Source: Gammaproteobacteria bacterium (GTDB lineage: Bacteria > Pseudomonadota > Gammaproteobacteria > Pseudomonadales > Pseudomonadaceae). Taken from it: 34,049 bases of DNA. The notes under the pieces are model-generated. The model made no database searches, had not been told where the DNA came from, and worked only from the letters and a program-made list of their open reading frames with translations. Within the stretch, counting starts at the first letter, position 1. Each line of letters starts with the position of its first letter. The stretch spans positions 1-34,049 of the forward strand of contig JAHJYA010000086.1 of NCBI GenBank assembly GCA_018826895.1. Reading direction: 5' to 3'. A program made the position numbers and the translations under genes. Shown piece after piece: positions 1-9,137 of this stretch.

Positions 1-1
1 C

Positions 2-3000
2 GACCAGCAACTGTGGAGCGTGCAACGCACCTATGACTGCCTGATCGAGGAGGGCATCAGCGTGGTGGCGTTGCCGCCGAGCTACCTGCGCCAGCTGGCC
101 GAATGGGCCGAGCAGTGCGGCCAAGCGCCAGGGGTGAAAACCTACTGCTTCGCCGGTGAAGCCTTTAGCCGCGAACTGCTGCAGCAGGTGATCCGCAGCC
201 TGCAACCGCAGTGGATCATCAACGGCTATGGCCCAACCGAAACCGTGGTCACCCCGACCATCTGGCGGGTGCCAGCCGCCACGGCTGACTTCAGCACGGC
301 CTATGCACCGATTGGCGACCGCGTCGGCGCGCGCCAGGGCTATGTGCTGGACGCCGACCTCAACCTGCTGCCCCAGGGTGTAGCCGGGGAGCTGTATCTG
401 GGCGGCCTGCTGGCCCGTGGTTACCTGGATCGTCCAGCGGCCACCGCCGAGCGTTTCGTACCTAACCCATATCGCGCTGGAGAGCGCCTGTACCGCACCG
501 GCGACCGCGTGCGCCTGGGCCAGGACGGTCAGCTCGAATACCTCGGTCGCCTGGATCAGCAGGTCAAGCTGCGTGGCTTCCGTATCGAGATCGGTGAGGT
601 GGAAGCGGCGCTGAAGGCCTGCCCAGGGGTGGGCGAGGCAGTGGTGGTGCTCAAGGACAGCGCCGCCGGCAAGCGCCTGGTCGGCTACGTCAGCGGCCAG
701 GGTCTGAGCGAAAGTGCACTCAAGGCCCAGCTCAAGGCCAACCTGCCGGCGCATATGGTGCCCAGCCATATCCTGGCGCTGGAGCGTTTGCCGCTGCTGC
801 CCAACGGCAAGCTGGATCGTCAGGGCCTGCCGGAACCGCAGGTCGAGGCGGGTGATTATCAGGCACCGCGCACGGCCCAGGAGCGACTGCTGGCTGAGCT
901 GTGGGGCGAGTTGCTGGGTGTCGGCCAGGTCAGCCGTGAGGCGCAGTTCTTCGAGCTGGGCGGCGATTCTATCCTCTCCCTGAGTCTGGTGACCCGTGCA
1001 CGCCGGGCCGGTTGGCAACTGACCCCTAAGGCGGTGTTCCAGCACCCGCGTCTGGCGGATCTGGCGGCTGCCATGGGGGCTGTTGCCCCTGCGCAACAGG
1101 TGGCTAAACGCGCCAGCGGCGCCTTGCCGTTGACGCCGATCCAGGCGCATTTCTTCTCCCTGCCCATGGCCAACCGCGCGCACTGGAACCAGGCGCTGCT
1201 GCTCAAGGTGCTGCGACCCTTGCAGGCCGATGTGCTGCAGACTGCCCTGCAAGGCCTGATCGAGCACCATGATGGCCTGCGCCTGGCATTCACCCAGGAC
1301 GCCGCCGGTACCTGGCAGGCCTACTACCGTGACGAGGAGCGTGCCGAACGCCTGCTCTGGCAGCGCTCGGTGGCCAGCGTCGAGGCGCTGGAGGCGCTTT
1401 GTGACGAGGCCCAGCGTAGCCTTGATCTTGAACAGGGGCCGCTGTTGCGGGTGCTCCTGGCAAATATGGCGGACGGCAGCCAGCGCCTGTTGCTCAGCGG
1501 CCATCACCTGCTGATGGACGGCGTGTCCTGGCGCATCCTGCTGGACGATCTGGCCCGTGCCTATCAGCAGGCCGCGGTGGGTCAGCCGGTGGACCTGGGC
1601 GAGCGCTCCAGCAGCTACCAGGCCTGGGCCGAGCATGTGCAGGCCCATGGGCAAAGCCCGCAACTGGCCGGCGAGCTGGCCTACTGGCAAGACCTGAGCG
1701 CGACGCCTGGGCAAACGCTGCCGGTGGATAACCCCACAGGCGCGGCGACCCATGCCGAGGTGCAGAGCTGCACCTGGCAACTGAGCGAGGCGCAAACCCA
1801 TCGTCTGCTGCGCGAAACCCTGGTGCAACAGGATGCGCGCATCGACGAGGTGCTGCTCACGGCCCTGGCCGAAGGCCTGCGCCAATGGGCCGGGGTGAGC
1901 GACACCTTGATTGCACTGGAAGGCCATGGCCGCGAAGTGCTCGACGAGCAGGCCAACCTGGATCTGGGCCGCACCCTGGGCTGGTTTACCAGCCTCTACC
2001 CGCTGCGTCTGCAGGCGCAGTCGAGCCTGACGCAGAGCCTGGCCGGCATCCGCCAGAACCTGCGCGAACTGCCCAGCCGCGGCCTGGGTTTTGGCCTGCT
2101 GCGCTACCTGGGCACGGCCGAGCAGCAACGCAGCCTGGCCGCCCTGGCCGAGCCGCAACTGGCCTTCAACTACTTGGGGCAGTTCGATGCGCAGCTGGGC
2201 GATGGCCATTTTGCTCCGGCGGATGAGTCGCCCGGCAGCCTGGTCGACCCGGCCACCCCCTTGAGCCGCGAGCTGGAAATCAACGGTCAGGTGTTCGCCG
2301 GCCGTTTGAGCCTGAGTTGCCGATTCAGCGGACAGCGCCATGCGCCTCAGCGTATCCAGGCGTTGCTGGCGACCATCGGTGAGGCGCTGGGCGAACTGAT
2401 CGACAGCGCGCCGCTGGCATCAGCGCACAGCCTTGAGCCAGTAAAGAGCCCCGAGGCGGGCACGCCTAACCCGCTGTTGCGCCTGAATCAGGCCGCTGCC
2501 GAGCGCCCGCGGTTGTTCTGCGTGCACCCGGTGAGCGGCACCCTGGTGGGCTACTACCCGCTGGCCAGGGCGCTGTCCGCGGACTGGCAGGTGTTCGGCC
2601 TGCAGAACCGGCAACTGCTGCAGCCCAGCTGGCGTGACCAGAGCCTGGAACAGATGGCCCGCGACTACGTCAAGGCGATCCTCGAGGTGCAGCCCCAGGG
2701 GCCGTATCACCTGCTCGGCTGGTCCATGGGCGGAGCATTGGCGCTGGCCATGGCGCGGTTGTTCGAGCGCCTGGGCAAGGCCGTGGCGTTTGTCGGCCTG
2801 GTCGATGGCTACGTGCCCGGCGCCGGCCTGGTGCGTGCGCCCCAGGCGCCGGCGGCAGAGGCCGCCAGCGTGGCAGACGACGACTGGCAGCAACTGCTCG
2901 CCCTGGAGCGGCACATGCACAGCCTGGCGCGCCAGCACCAGCAGATCCAGCCGCTGCGCAGCCCGGTGCAGGCCTGGTGGGCGGCCCATTCACCGGAAAA

Positions 3001-3190
3001 CAACCGCAATGGCGAGGCGTTGCTGCAGGCCGGCCTGGAGCAAGCGCTACAGCTGTCGAGCTGGGTGCAGGCCGACCACCTGGGCATTGTCCGCGACCCC
3101 CTGTTTATCGAACACCTGAGCCGGCAACTCGCCGCGCTCGCTTATCCCGCACAGCCTTTGAGCCTGGAGAATCACGATTATGCAGATTGA
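2..3190 (+). CDS. Siderophore non-ribosomal peptide synthetase, C-terminal part (A-PCP-E-TE), 5' truncated by window edge
   Basis: This is the last module of a non-ribosomal peptide synthetase. The frame is open to the left edge, so the N-terminus, any condensation domain and the front of the adenylation domain are missing. From position 20, the adenylation remainder (residues 1 to ~275) shows GYGPTE, YRTGD, a QVKLRGFRIE stretch and NGKLD with the conserved Lys. A carrier domain follows with LGGDS (Ser near residue 317), the variant typical before epimerization domains. The next domain (~365-800) has HHLLMDGVSW (residues 495-504), EGHGRE, GWFTSLYP and FNYLGQFD, which mark an epimerization domain. 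A type I thioesterase ends the protein, with GWSMGG (Ser ~902). So the last residue is epimerized before release by hydrolysis or cyclization. The visible A-domain pocket positions (A, C, A, G, V, T by alignment to GrsA) do not match a code I recognise. The stop overlaps the next gene by 11 bases. Confidence 0.95.
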   Translation, partial: DQQLWSVQRTYDCLIEEGISVVALPPSYLRQLAEWAEQCGQAPGVKTYCFAGEAFSRELLQQVIRSLQPQWIINGYGPTETVVTPTIWRVPAATADFSTAYAPIGDRVGARQGYVLDADLNLLPQGVAGELYLGGLLARGYLDRPAATAERFVPNPYRAGERLYRTGDRVRLGQDGQLEYLGRLDQQVKLRGFRIEIGEVEAALKACPGVGEAVVVLKDSAAGKRLVGYVSGQGLSESALKAQLKANLPAHMVPSHILALERLPLLPNGKLDRQGLPEPQVEAGDYQAPRTAQERLLAELWGELLGVGQVSREAQFFELGGDSILSLSLVTRARRAGWQLTPKAVFQHPRLADLAAAMGAVAPAQQVAKRASGALPLTPIQAHFFSLPMANRAHWNQALLLKVLRPLQADVLQTALQGLIEHHDGLRLAFTQDAAGTWQAYYRDEERAERLLWQRSVASVEALEALCDEAQRSLDLEQGPLLRVLLANMADGSQRLLLSGHHLLMDGVSWRILLDDLARAYQQAAVGQPVDLGERSSSYQAWAEHVQAHGQSPQLAGELAYWQDLSATPGQTLPVDNPTGAATHAEVQSCTWQLSEAQTHRLLRETLVQQDARIDEVLLTALAEGLRQWAGVSDTLIALEGHGREVLDEQANLDLGRTLGWFTSLYPLRLQAQSSLTQSLAGIRQNLRELPSRGLGFGLLRYLGTAEQQRSLAALAEPQLAFNYLGQFDAQLGDGHFAPADESPGSLVDPATPLSRELEINGQVFAGRLSLSCRFSGQRHAPQRIQALLATIGEALGELIDSAPLASAHSLEPVKSPEAGTPNPLLRLNQAAAERPRLFCVHPVSGTLVGYYPLARALSADWQVFGLQNRQLLQPSWRDQSLEQMARDYVKAILEVQPQGPYHLLGWSMGGALALAMARLFERLGKAVAFVGLVDGYVPGAGLVRAPQAPAAEAASVADDDWQQLLALERHMHSLARQHQQIQPLRSPVQAWWAAHSPENNRNGEALLQAGLEQALQLSSWVQADHLGIVRDPLFIEHLSRQLAALAYPAQPLSLENHDYAD

Positions 3191-4637
3191 ACAGCGCCAT
3201 GAACCCCTGCTGCCGACCGCACTGGACCTCGGCCCACAGGCCTCGCTGCGCGATGCCGACTACCGCTTTAGCGGCACCGCGCGTTTGCGCCACCAGGCCG
3301 AAGTGGAGTCCAACGCCCGTAGCTACCCGCGGCGCATCCCCCTGGAGCTGCGCCGCGCCGAAGGCATCCATGTGCAGGACAGCGAGGGTCGCTGGTTTAT
3401 CGACTGCCTGGCGGGTGCCGGCACCCTGGCCCTGGGGCATAACCACCCGGCGGTATTGCAGGCCATTCGCGGCCTGCTCGATGGCAAGCGGCCGTTGCAT
3501 ACCCTGGACCTGATGACCGAGGCCAAGGACGACTTTATCAACGAACTGTTCGCCAGCCTGCCGGCGGAGTTTGCCCGGGATGCACGCATCCAGTTCTGTG
3601 GGCCGGCCGGCACCGATGCGGTGGAAGCGGCGCTGAAACTGGTGCGCACGGCCACCGGGCGCAGCCAGATGCTGGCGTTCCATGGCGCTTACCACGGCAT
3701 GACCCAGGGCGCCCTGAGCCTGATGGGCAGCCTGGGGCCCAAGCAGTACCTCGACGGCATGATCAGCGGTGTGCAGATGCTGCCGTTCCCCTATAGCTAC
3801 CGCTGCCCGTTCGGTTTGGGCGGTGCCGAGGGTGAGCGGGTCGGCTTGCATTACATCGAGAACCAATTGAACGACCCGGAAAGCGGCGTGCTGCTCGCCG
3901 CCGGCATGATTCTCGAAACCGTGCAAGGCGAGGGCGGGGTGATCGCCCCTTCGGCCGACTGGTTGCGCGGCATTCGCCGGATTACCCGCGAGGCCGGAGT
4001 GCCGCTGATTCTCGACGAGGTGCAGTGCGGCATTGGCCGTACCGGCAAGTTATTCGCCTTCGAGCATGCCGGCATCACCCCGGATGTACTGGTGCTGTCC
4101 AAGGCCATTGGCGGCAGCCTGCCATTGGCGGTGGTGGTCTACCACAAGGACCTAGACAGCTGGCAGCCGGGCGCTCACGCCGGCACTTTCCGCGGTAACC
4201 AGATGGCCATGGCCGCTGGTGCTGCGACCTTGAAAATCGTCCGCGAGGAACGCCTTGATCTGCACGCCGCCGCCATGGGCGAGCGCCTGGCTGGGCACTT
4301 CCTGAGCCTGCAGGCGCGCTACCCGCAGATAGGCGAGGTGCGCGGTAGGGGGCTGATGCTCGGGGTGGAGATGGTCGACCCGCAAGGCCCCCGCGATGGC
4401 CTCGGCCATGCGCCGCACAACCGCGCGCTGGCTTCGGCGATTCAGCAGCAGTGCCTGCGCCGCGGTTTGATTCTGGAGGTCGGTGGTCGGCATTCCAGTG
4501 TGCTGCGCTTTCTGCCGCCGCTGATCATCACCGCCGAGCAGGTCGATCAGGTGGCCGACATCTTCGCAGCCGCCCTGGGCGCTGCGGTGCTGGAGCAGGG
4601 GGCACGGCCGTCGGTGGCACGTAACGATGTGCGCTGA
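3180..4637 (+). CDS. Diaminobutyrate–2-oxoglutarate aminotransferase (PvdH/Dat-like)
   Basis: This class III PLP-dependent aminotransferase of 485 residues would convert aspartate semialdehyde and glutamate to L-2,4-diaminobutyrate, a building block of several Pseudomonas siderophores (PvdH in pyoverdine). Seen in the protein: the GPAGTDAVEAALKL cofactor loop, FHGAYHGMT, LDEVQCGIGRTG with the PLP-contacting Asp, and LSKAIGG with the Schiff-base Lys near residue 308. The length fits the ~450-480 residue family. The ATG at 3180 has a GGAG about 10 bases upstream and lies inside the end of the NRPS gene, so the two are translationally coupled. That location argues for a dedicated siderophore role rather than ectoine synthesis, as no ectA or ectC is near. 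A related omega-transaminase with another amine substrate is a less likely alternative. Confidence 0.9.
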   Translation: MQIEQRHEPLLPTALDLGPQASLRDADYRFSGTARLRHQAEVESNARSYPRRIPLELRRAEGIHVQDSEGRWFIDCLAGAGTLALGHNHPAVLQAIRGLLDGKRPLHTLDLMTEAKDDFINELFASLPAEFARDARIQFCGPAGTDAVEAALKLVRTATGRSQMLAFHGAYHGMTQGALSLMGSLGPKQYLDGMISGVQMLPFPYSYRCPFGLGGAEGERVGLHYIENQLNDPESGVLLAAGMILETVQGEGGVIAPSADWLRGIRRITREAGVPLILDEVQCGIGRTGKLFAFEHAGITPDVLVLSKAIGGSLPLAVVVYHKDLDSWQPGAHAGTFRGNQMAMAAGAATLKIVREERLDLHAAAMGERLAGHFLSLQARYPQIGEVRGRGLMLGVEMVDPQGPRDGLGHAPHNRALASAIQQQCLRRGLILEVGGRHSSVLRFLPPLIITAEQVDQVADIFAAALGAAVLEQGARPSVARNDVR

Positions 4638-4661
4638 ACCCGAGCGGTACAATGCAACCGT

Positions 4662-4690
4662 TTATCAAATGATAAAGATTGCTATTTAAA
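4662..4690 (+). promoter_or_regulatory. Candidate Fur-regulated promoter of the siderophore receptor
   Basis: A -35-like TTATCA (4662-4667), a 17-base spacer and a -10-like TTTAAA (4685-4690) lie in an AT-rich patch. The spacer is overlapped by a Fur-box-like sequence at 4665-4683 that matches the 19-base consensus at 11 positions, including the ATGATAA core. The placement fits repression of the receptor gene by iron-loaded Fur. Each hexamer matches at only 4 of 6 positions, so this rests mainly on position and the overlap. Confidence 0.45.
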
Positions 4691-4775
4691 TTCGTGTTTG
4701 GATTGGTTAGGCTAGCGAGCGATTTTTTGCGGGCCAGCGGATTGGCTGGCCCATAGGGTCCATGGGGAGAACATG

Positions 4776-7025
4776 ATGTCAAAGGCAGTGCAAGGTGCTG
4801 GACGTTTTCAATTGAAGTGGCTGGCTGTGGTAGTGGCGGCTACCTGTCATGGTGTGGCATTCGCAGAGGAAGCCACCGCCGTGGACCCGCTGGCGCTGCC
4901 GACGCAGACCGTGACCGGCGCGCAGGATCAGCCCCAAGGCCCGGATTTTGGCTACAACGCAGCGAAAAGCCTGACCGCCAGCAAGACCAGCACACCGCTG
5001 TCCGAGACGCCGCGTTCGGTGTCCGTGGTCACCCGCAAGCGCATGGAAGACCAGAAGTCGCAATCGCTCACCGATGTGCTCGGCTATGTGCCGGGCATCT
5101 TCGCGCCACCTTTCGCAGCCGGTGATGGCCTGGCCGGTGACCTGTTCTTTATCCGCGGCTTCAACGCCACTGACTACGGCTACGGCCTACTGCGCGACGG
5201 CCTGCGCGTGCAGGGCAACCGCTACGACACCACCAGCGAGCCCTATGGCCTGGAGCGGGTAGAAGTGTTCCGTGGCCCGACCTCGATCCTCTATGGCGAG
5301 AACGCACCAGGTGGTCTGGTCAACCTGGTCAGCAAGCGCCCAACCGCGGTCGCCCAAAGGGAAGTACAACTCAGCTACGGCTCCAATGACCGCCGCCAGC
5401 TCAATATCGACGTGGGCGGCCCGCTCGATGAAAGCGGCAATATTCTCGGCCGGGTTGTAATGGTGGGTCGTGTCGCCGACACCCAGGTCGACCACGTGCA
5501 GGACGATCGCCTGTATATCGCGCCGTCGCTGACCTTCAATTTCGACGAGTTCAACACCCTGACCCTGCTGTCCACCTACCAGAAGGACCGCACCAAGCTC
5601 GAGCTGGGGCTGCCGGCGGCGGGTACGCTGCTGAGCAACCCCAATGGCAAGTTGGACAAGGACACCCTGACAGGTCACCCGGATTGGGACGACTTTGATC
5701 GTGAGGTATGGACCGCTGGGTACGAGTTTACTCATCTTATTAACGATGATTGGCAGTTCCGCCAGAACTCGCGCTATATGCAGTCGCGGATTCAACGTAA
5801 TGAGATATGGCCTAACGCTGGTCTGTCTAGCAACTACCGAAACCCTGTAACTCAGTTCCTTCCAGGTGGGATTTCTTATCAGGGGCTTGCACGTGACCGT
5901 TACAACAAGTCAATCACGTACTCACTGGATAACCAGTTGGAAGGTAAGTTCAATACTGGTGCTTTCCAGAATACCCTGCTCTTGGGGGTGAGTTTTGATC
6001 GTACCTCTTTCAACCAAGATCAAGATGTCGGAGTGATTTCGACGATTGATTACTACAATCCAGCATGGGGTACAGTTGGCGAGCCTACTACGCCCTTCTC
6101 TCAAACGAATACACTGCTCGAGCAACAAATGACAGGGCTTTACAGTCAGTTGCAGAGCAAATATGAAAACTGGATCTTCCTGCTCGGCGGGCGTTTCGAT
6201 TCGGTTGATAATAGTTACCGGGCTAAATCGACAGTGTTCTCCCCAACTGCGACTGAGCTTGATTACAGCGATCACAAAGGTACCTGGCAAACAGGGGTGA
6301 TGTATCAGTTTGAGAATGGTCTTTCGCCTTATGTGAGCTACTCAACTGCGTTTGTTCCAGTGCAAGAGGTCTCAGCAACTTCGGGTCCTCTTGACCCTAC
6401 TACCGCCGAGCAGTACGAGGTGGGGTTGAAGTATGAGCCCAAGGGTTGGAACACTATGTTCACTGCCGCGGTATTCGATCTGCGCAAAGAGAATGACGTT
6501 TACTTCGAGTCGGCGATCAATGATTACCGCCAGGTGGGTGAAAGCCGTTCCAAGGGTGTCGAGCTGGAGGTTAACAGCGATATCACTGCCAACCTCAATG
6601 TCACCGCTGCCTATACCTACACCGACGCACGTATCACCAAGGATGCGCCAGGTTCGCTGCTCGAAGACAACCAGATGACCGGTGTTCCGCGCAATCAGGC
6701 ATCGGTCTGGGCCAACTACCGCTTCCTCGATGGCGCATTGCGTGGCTTGCGTCTGGGCGGCGGTGTGCGGCACTTCGACAGTACCTTTGCTTACACCGCT
6801 GAACCTGGCACCAACCCTGCTGTAGTTTCCTATGGTCGCCTCGACACCGGCGACGTAACTCTGGTCGATGCGGCCATCGGTTATGAGATCGACAAGAACT
6901 GGTCGGTGGACCTGAACGCCAAGAACGTCTTCGATCAGGAATACGTGGCCGGTTGCAACAACGCGGGCCGCTGCTATTGGGGTGACGAGCGTACCCTGCT
7001 GGGGACGGTATCGCTGCGCTGGTAA
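4776..7025 (+). CDS. TonB-dependent ferric-siderophore outer-membrane receptor
   Basis: This protein of about 749 residues imports the ferric siderophore across the outer membrane using TonB energy. A signal peptide ends near AFA|EE. A TonB-box-like LPTQTVTG and the plug domain follow (SETPRSVSVVTRKRM, LGYVPGI, FFIRGF, LERVEVFRGPTSILYGENAPGGLVN). The rest is a barrel ending in VSLRW with a C-terminal aromatic residue. There is no N-terminal STN signalling domain, so it should not drive an anti-sigma cascade by itself. Two ATGs are adjacent (4773 and 4776); the GGGGAG upstream is better spaced for the second. Roughly 5700-6450, the barrel and its loops, has clearly lower GC (24/60 to 31/60 in sampled lines) than the plug (45/60 at 4861-4920), which suggests a recombined ligand-binding part. 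The cluster context suggests the cognate siderophore is the one made here. Confidence 0.95.
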   Translation: MSKAVQGAGRFQLKWLAVVVAATCHGVAFAEEATAVDPLALPTQTVTGAQDQPQGPDFGYNAAKSLTASKTSTPLSETPRSVSVVTRKRMEDQKSQSLTDVLGYVPGIFAPPFAAGDGLAGDLFFIRGFNATDYGYGLLRDGLRVQGNRYDTTSEPYGLERVEVFRGPTSILYGENAPGGLVNLVSKRPTAVAQREVQLSYGSNDRRQLNIDVGGPLDESGNILGRVVMVGRVADTQVDHVQDDRLYIAPSLTFNFDEFNTLTLLSTYQKDRTKLELGLPAAGTLLSNPNGKLDKDTLTGHPDWDDFDREVWTAGYEFTHLINDDWQFRQNSRYMQSRIQRNEIWPNAGLSSNYRNPVTQFLPGGISYQGLARDRYNKSITYSLDNQLEGKFNTGAFQNTLLLGVSFDRTSFNQDQDVGVISTIDYYNPAWGTVGEPTTPFSQTNTLLEQQMTGLYSQLQSKYENWIFLLGGRFDSVDNSYRAKSTVFSPTATELDYSDHKGTWQTGVMYQFENGLSPYVSYSTAFVPVQEVSATSGPLDPTTAEQYEVGLKYEPKGWNTMFTAAVFDLRKENDVYFESAINDYRQVGESRSKGVELEVNSDITANLNVTAAYTYTDARITKDAPGSLLEDNQMTGVPRNQASVWANYRFLDGALRGLRLGGGVRHFDSTFAYTAEPGTNPAVVSYGRLDTGDVTLVDAAIGYEIDKNWSVDLNAKNVFDQEYVAGCNNAGRCYWGDERTLLGTVSLRW

Positions 7026-7048
7026 TGCGAGACTGGGTTGAGTAAACC

Positions 7049-7077
7049 AAGGCGAGGGGGCAACCCTTCGCCTTTTT
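7049..7077 (+). terminator. Rho-independent terminator after the receptor gene
   Basis: An AAGGCG…CGCCTT stem with GGG/CCC extension and one bulge is followed by a run of five T, 23 bases after the receptor stop codon. It would end or attenuate receptor transcripts before the permease gene, letting the receptor be expressed more than the inner-membrane transporter. Confidence 0.75.
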
Positions 7078-7096
7078 GCATATGTGGGGGAAAGCA

Positions 7097-9133
7097 ATGA
7101 CGACTGTAAGTAGCGCCGGGCCAGCCGTGCGTCAGCAGGGCCTTGGCCACCGCAGCCTGGCGCTGCTGGGCCTGGGTTTATTGGCGGGCCTGCTGCTGTG
7201 GCAGGGTGTGTTGCGCTATCCCTGGCCGAGCAGCGAGGCCTGGCTGGCACCCTTTGCCGCCGAACCGTCGCTGGACGGTCTGCTGCTCTGGTGGACCCAG
7301 TTGCCGCGGGCTGTGGCGGGGGTGCTGGTCGGCGCCTGTTTGGGTATGTCGGGCGCGATCATGCAGTTGATCACGCGTAACCCCCTGGTTTCCCCCGATC
7401 TGCTGGGCATTACCGCAGGCGCCCAGCTTGGGGTGATCCTCGGCATGCTGTTGCCCAGTGCCCTGGGCCTGCCGCTGATTTTTATCGGCGGGTTGCTGGC
7501 CGCACTGTTCACCTTTCTGATGGCCGGTGGCTGGAACACCTCACCCCTGCGCCTGACCCTGGCCGGGGTCGCGGTGGCGCAGACCTTCGCTGCGCTGATT
7601 GCGCTGTTTCTCAGCCTCAATGACCAGGCCGCCATGGTGGTGTCGTTGTGGAACACCGGCTCGCTGCAGCAGCTCGGCTGGGGCGCGCTGCAACCGGCGT
7701 TGTACCTGCTGCCGCTGGTGGCGCTGGTGCTGCTGGTGCTGTTGCGGCCGCTGAACCTGGCGCTGCTGGACGATAGCCAGATGCGCACCCTGGGGCTGTC
7801 ACCGGCCTGGCTCAAGGGCTTGAGCATTCTGCTCGGCAGCCTGCTGGCGGCATTGGCGATTCACCTGGCCGGCCCCCTGGGCTTTATTGGCTTGATCACC
7901 CCGAACCTGCTGCGGTTCGCCTTCTCCGTGGTGCGCCCATCGCGTCTGGTACCGCTCTGCGCGATCTGGGGCGCGCTGCTCACGGTGTTTGCTGATGCGC
8001 TGGTAGCGGCCATCGAGCCCTGGTTTCACCTGCCGCTGGGGGTGCTGTCGGCGATTATCGGCTCCCTGGCCATTCTGCTGTTGCTGCGCTACGGGCGCAG
8101 CGCGCCGACGGCGGCGGTCAGCGCCAGCATGCCAGGCGAGAGCCAGCTGGCGCGCTTGCCCCTGGGGCTGTTTGCCGGGCTGATGGTGCTGCTCTGTGTG
8201 GCCTTGCTGCTGTTCGGTAGTGCCCTGGGCGAGCCAGGCGCCTGGTCGTTCTGGCAGCGGGTGTTGGCGGGTGAGCCGGCGGCGCTGACGCTGTTCGACT
8301 TGCGGCTGCCGCGCCTGCTGGTGGACATGGCGGCTGGTGCCTTGCTCGCCACAGGTGGCCTATTGCTGCAGGCCGTGACGCGCAACCCCCTGGCCGGCCC
8401 GGAGATTCTTGGGGTCAGCCAGATGGCGGCGCTGGCGGTGCTGCTGGCGCTGATCTTTATGCCGGAACTGGCCACGGCCTGGCGTTTCCCGCTGGCCTGG
8501 GCGGGTGCGGTGCTGGCTCTGCTGATCGTCATCGGCCTGAACCTGCGTCATGGTCTGGAGCCGCTGCGGGTCACCCTGACCGGCTTTGCCATCAGCGGCG
8601 TGGTGCTGGCCGTGGTCAGCCTGCTGGTGGCGCAATTCACCAGCAATATCGCCCAGGCGCTGATCTGGATGGTCGGCAGCAGTTACGGGCGCACCTGGGG
8701 TGATCTCACGGCCATGCTGCCCTGGCTAGTGATCGGCCTGGCGCTGTGCGCTGCGACGACGCGCTGGATGGACTTGCTGCAGTTGGGCGATGGTGTGGCC
8801 GGTAGCCTGGGGTTGTCGGTGGTCAGCCGGCGGGTCTTGCTGATTGCCCTGGCCAGCGCGCTGATTGCCGCCGCCGTGGCCGTGGTCGGTCCCGTTGCCT
8901 TCGTTGGCCTGCTGGTGCCCCATGGCGTGCGCCTGCTGGGCTTTCATCGCGCGCGCCAGCGCTTGTTGGCTGCGCCGCTGCTGGGCGCGGCTCTACTGGC
9001 TGCGGCCGATCTGCTCGGGCGCGTGTTGCTGGCGCCGCTGGATATTCCCCTGGGGATCGCCACGGCGGCCATTGGCGCACCGTGCTTCTTGCTGCTGCTC
9101 AGCCGTGTGTATTTCACCGCGAATCGGAGGTAA
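7097..9133 (+). CDS. Ferric-siderophore ABC transporter permease, fused double FecCD domain (FhuB-like)
   Basis: This 678-residue inner-membrane protein is two tandem FecCD permease domains in one chain, as in E. coli FhuB (~660 residues), so no second permease gene is needed. Each half carries the RLPR-like entry segment, a TRNPL motif (ITRNPLVSPDLLGI and VTRNPLAGPEILGV) and a coupling-helix motif for the ATPase (GPLGFIGLITPNLLRF and GPVAFVGLLVPHGVRLLGF). Many hydrophobic helices, roughly twenty, run along the chain. I chose the ATG at 7097 because GGGGG lies 6 bases upstream; an ATG at 7076 would sit on the terminator hairpin. The binding-protein gene starts 4 bases after the stop. The partner ATPase is encoded on the other strand at 13127-13894. 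Confidence 0.95.
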   Translation: MTTVSSAGPAVRQQGLGHRSLALLGLGLLAGLLLWQGVLRYPWPSSEAWLAPFAAEPSLDGLLLWWTQLPRAVAGVLVGACLGMSGAIMQLITRNPLVSPDLLGITAGAQLGVILGMLLPSALGLPLIFIGGLLAALFTFLMAGGWNTSPLRLTLAGVAVAQTFAALIALFLSLNDQAAMVVSLWNTGSLQQLGWGALQPALYLLPLVALVLLVLLRPLNLALLDDSQMRTLGLSPAWLKGLSILLGSLLAALAIHLAGPLGFIGLITPNLLRFAFSVVRPSRLVPLCAIWGALLTVFADALVAAIEPWFHLPLGVLSAIIGSLAILLLLRYGRSAPTAAVSASMPGESQLARLPLGLFAGLMVLLCVALLLFGSALGEPGAWSFWQRVLAGEPAALTLFDLRLPRLLVDMAAGALLATGGLLLQAVTRNPLAGPEILGVSQMAALAVLLALIFMPELATAWRFPLAWAGAVLALLIVIGLNLRHGLEPLRVTLTGFAISGVVLAVVSLLVAQFTSNIAQALIWMVGSSYGRTWGDLTAMLPWLVIGLALCAATTRWMDLLQLGDGVAGSLGLSVVSRRVLLIALASALIAAAVAVVGPVAFVGLLVPHGVRLLGFHRARQRLLAAPLLGAALLAAADLLGRVLLAPLDIPLGIATAAIGAPCFLLLLSRVYFTANRR

Positions 9134-9137
9134 CCCG

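Noticed and set aside
20..850. Assigning the amino acid loaded by the last adenylation domain
   Set aside because: The first three pocket positions are outside the window, and the visible ones (A, C, A, G, V, T) do not match a code I can recall with confidence.
4776..5060. An N-terminal signalling (STN) domain on the receptor, implying a FecAR-type cascade
   Set aside because: The mature protein goes straight to a TonB-box-like stretch and the plug; there is no room for an STN domain of about 75 residues.
6372..7250. Minus-strand frame of 292 codons across receptor end and permease start
   Set aside because: It spans the terminator and two clear plus-strand genes and has no motif.
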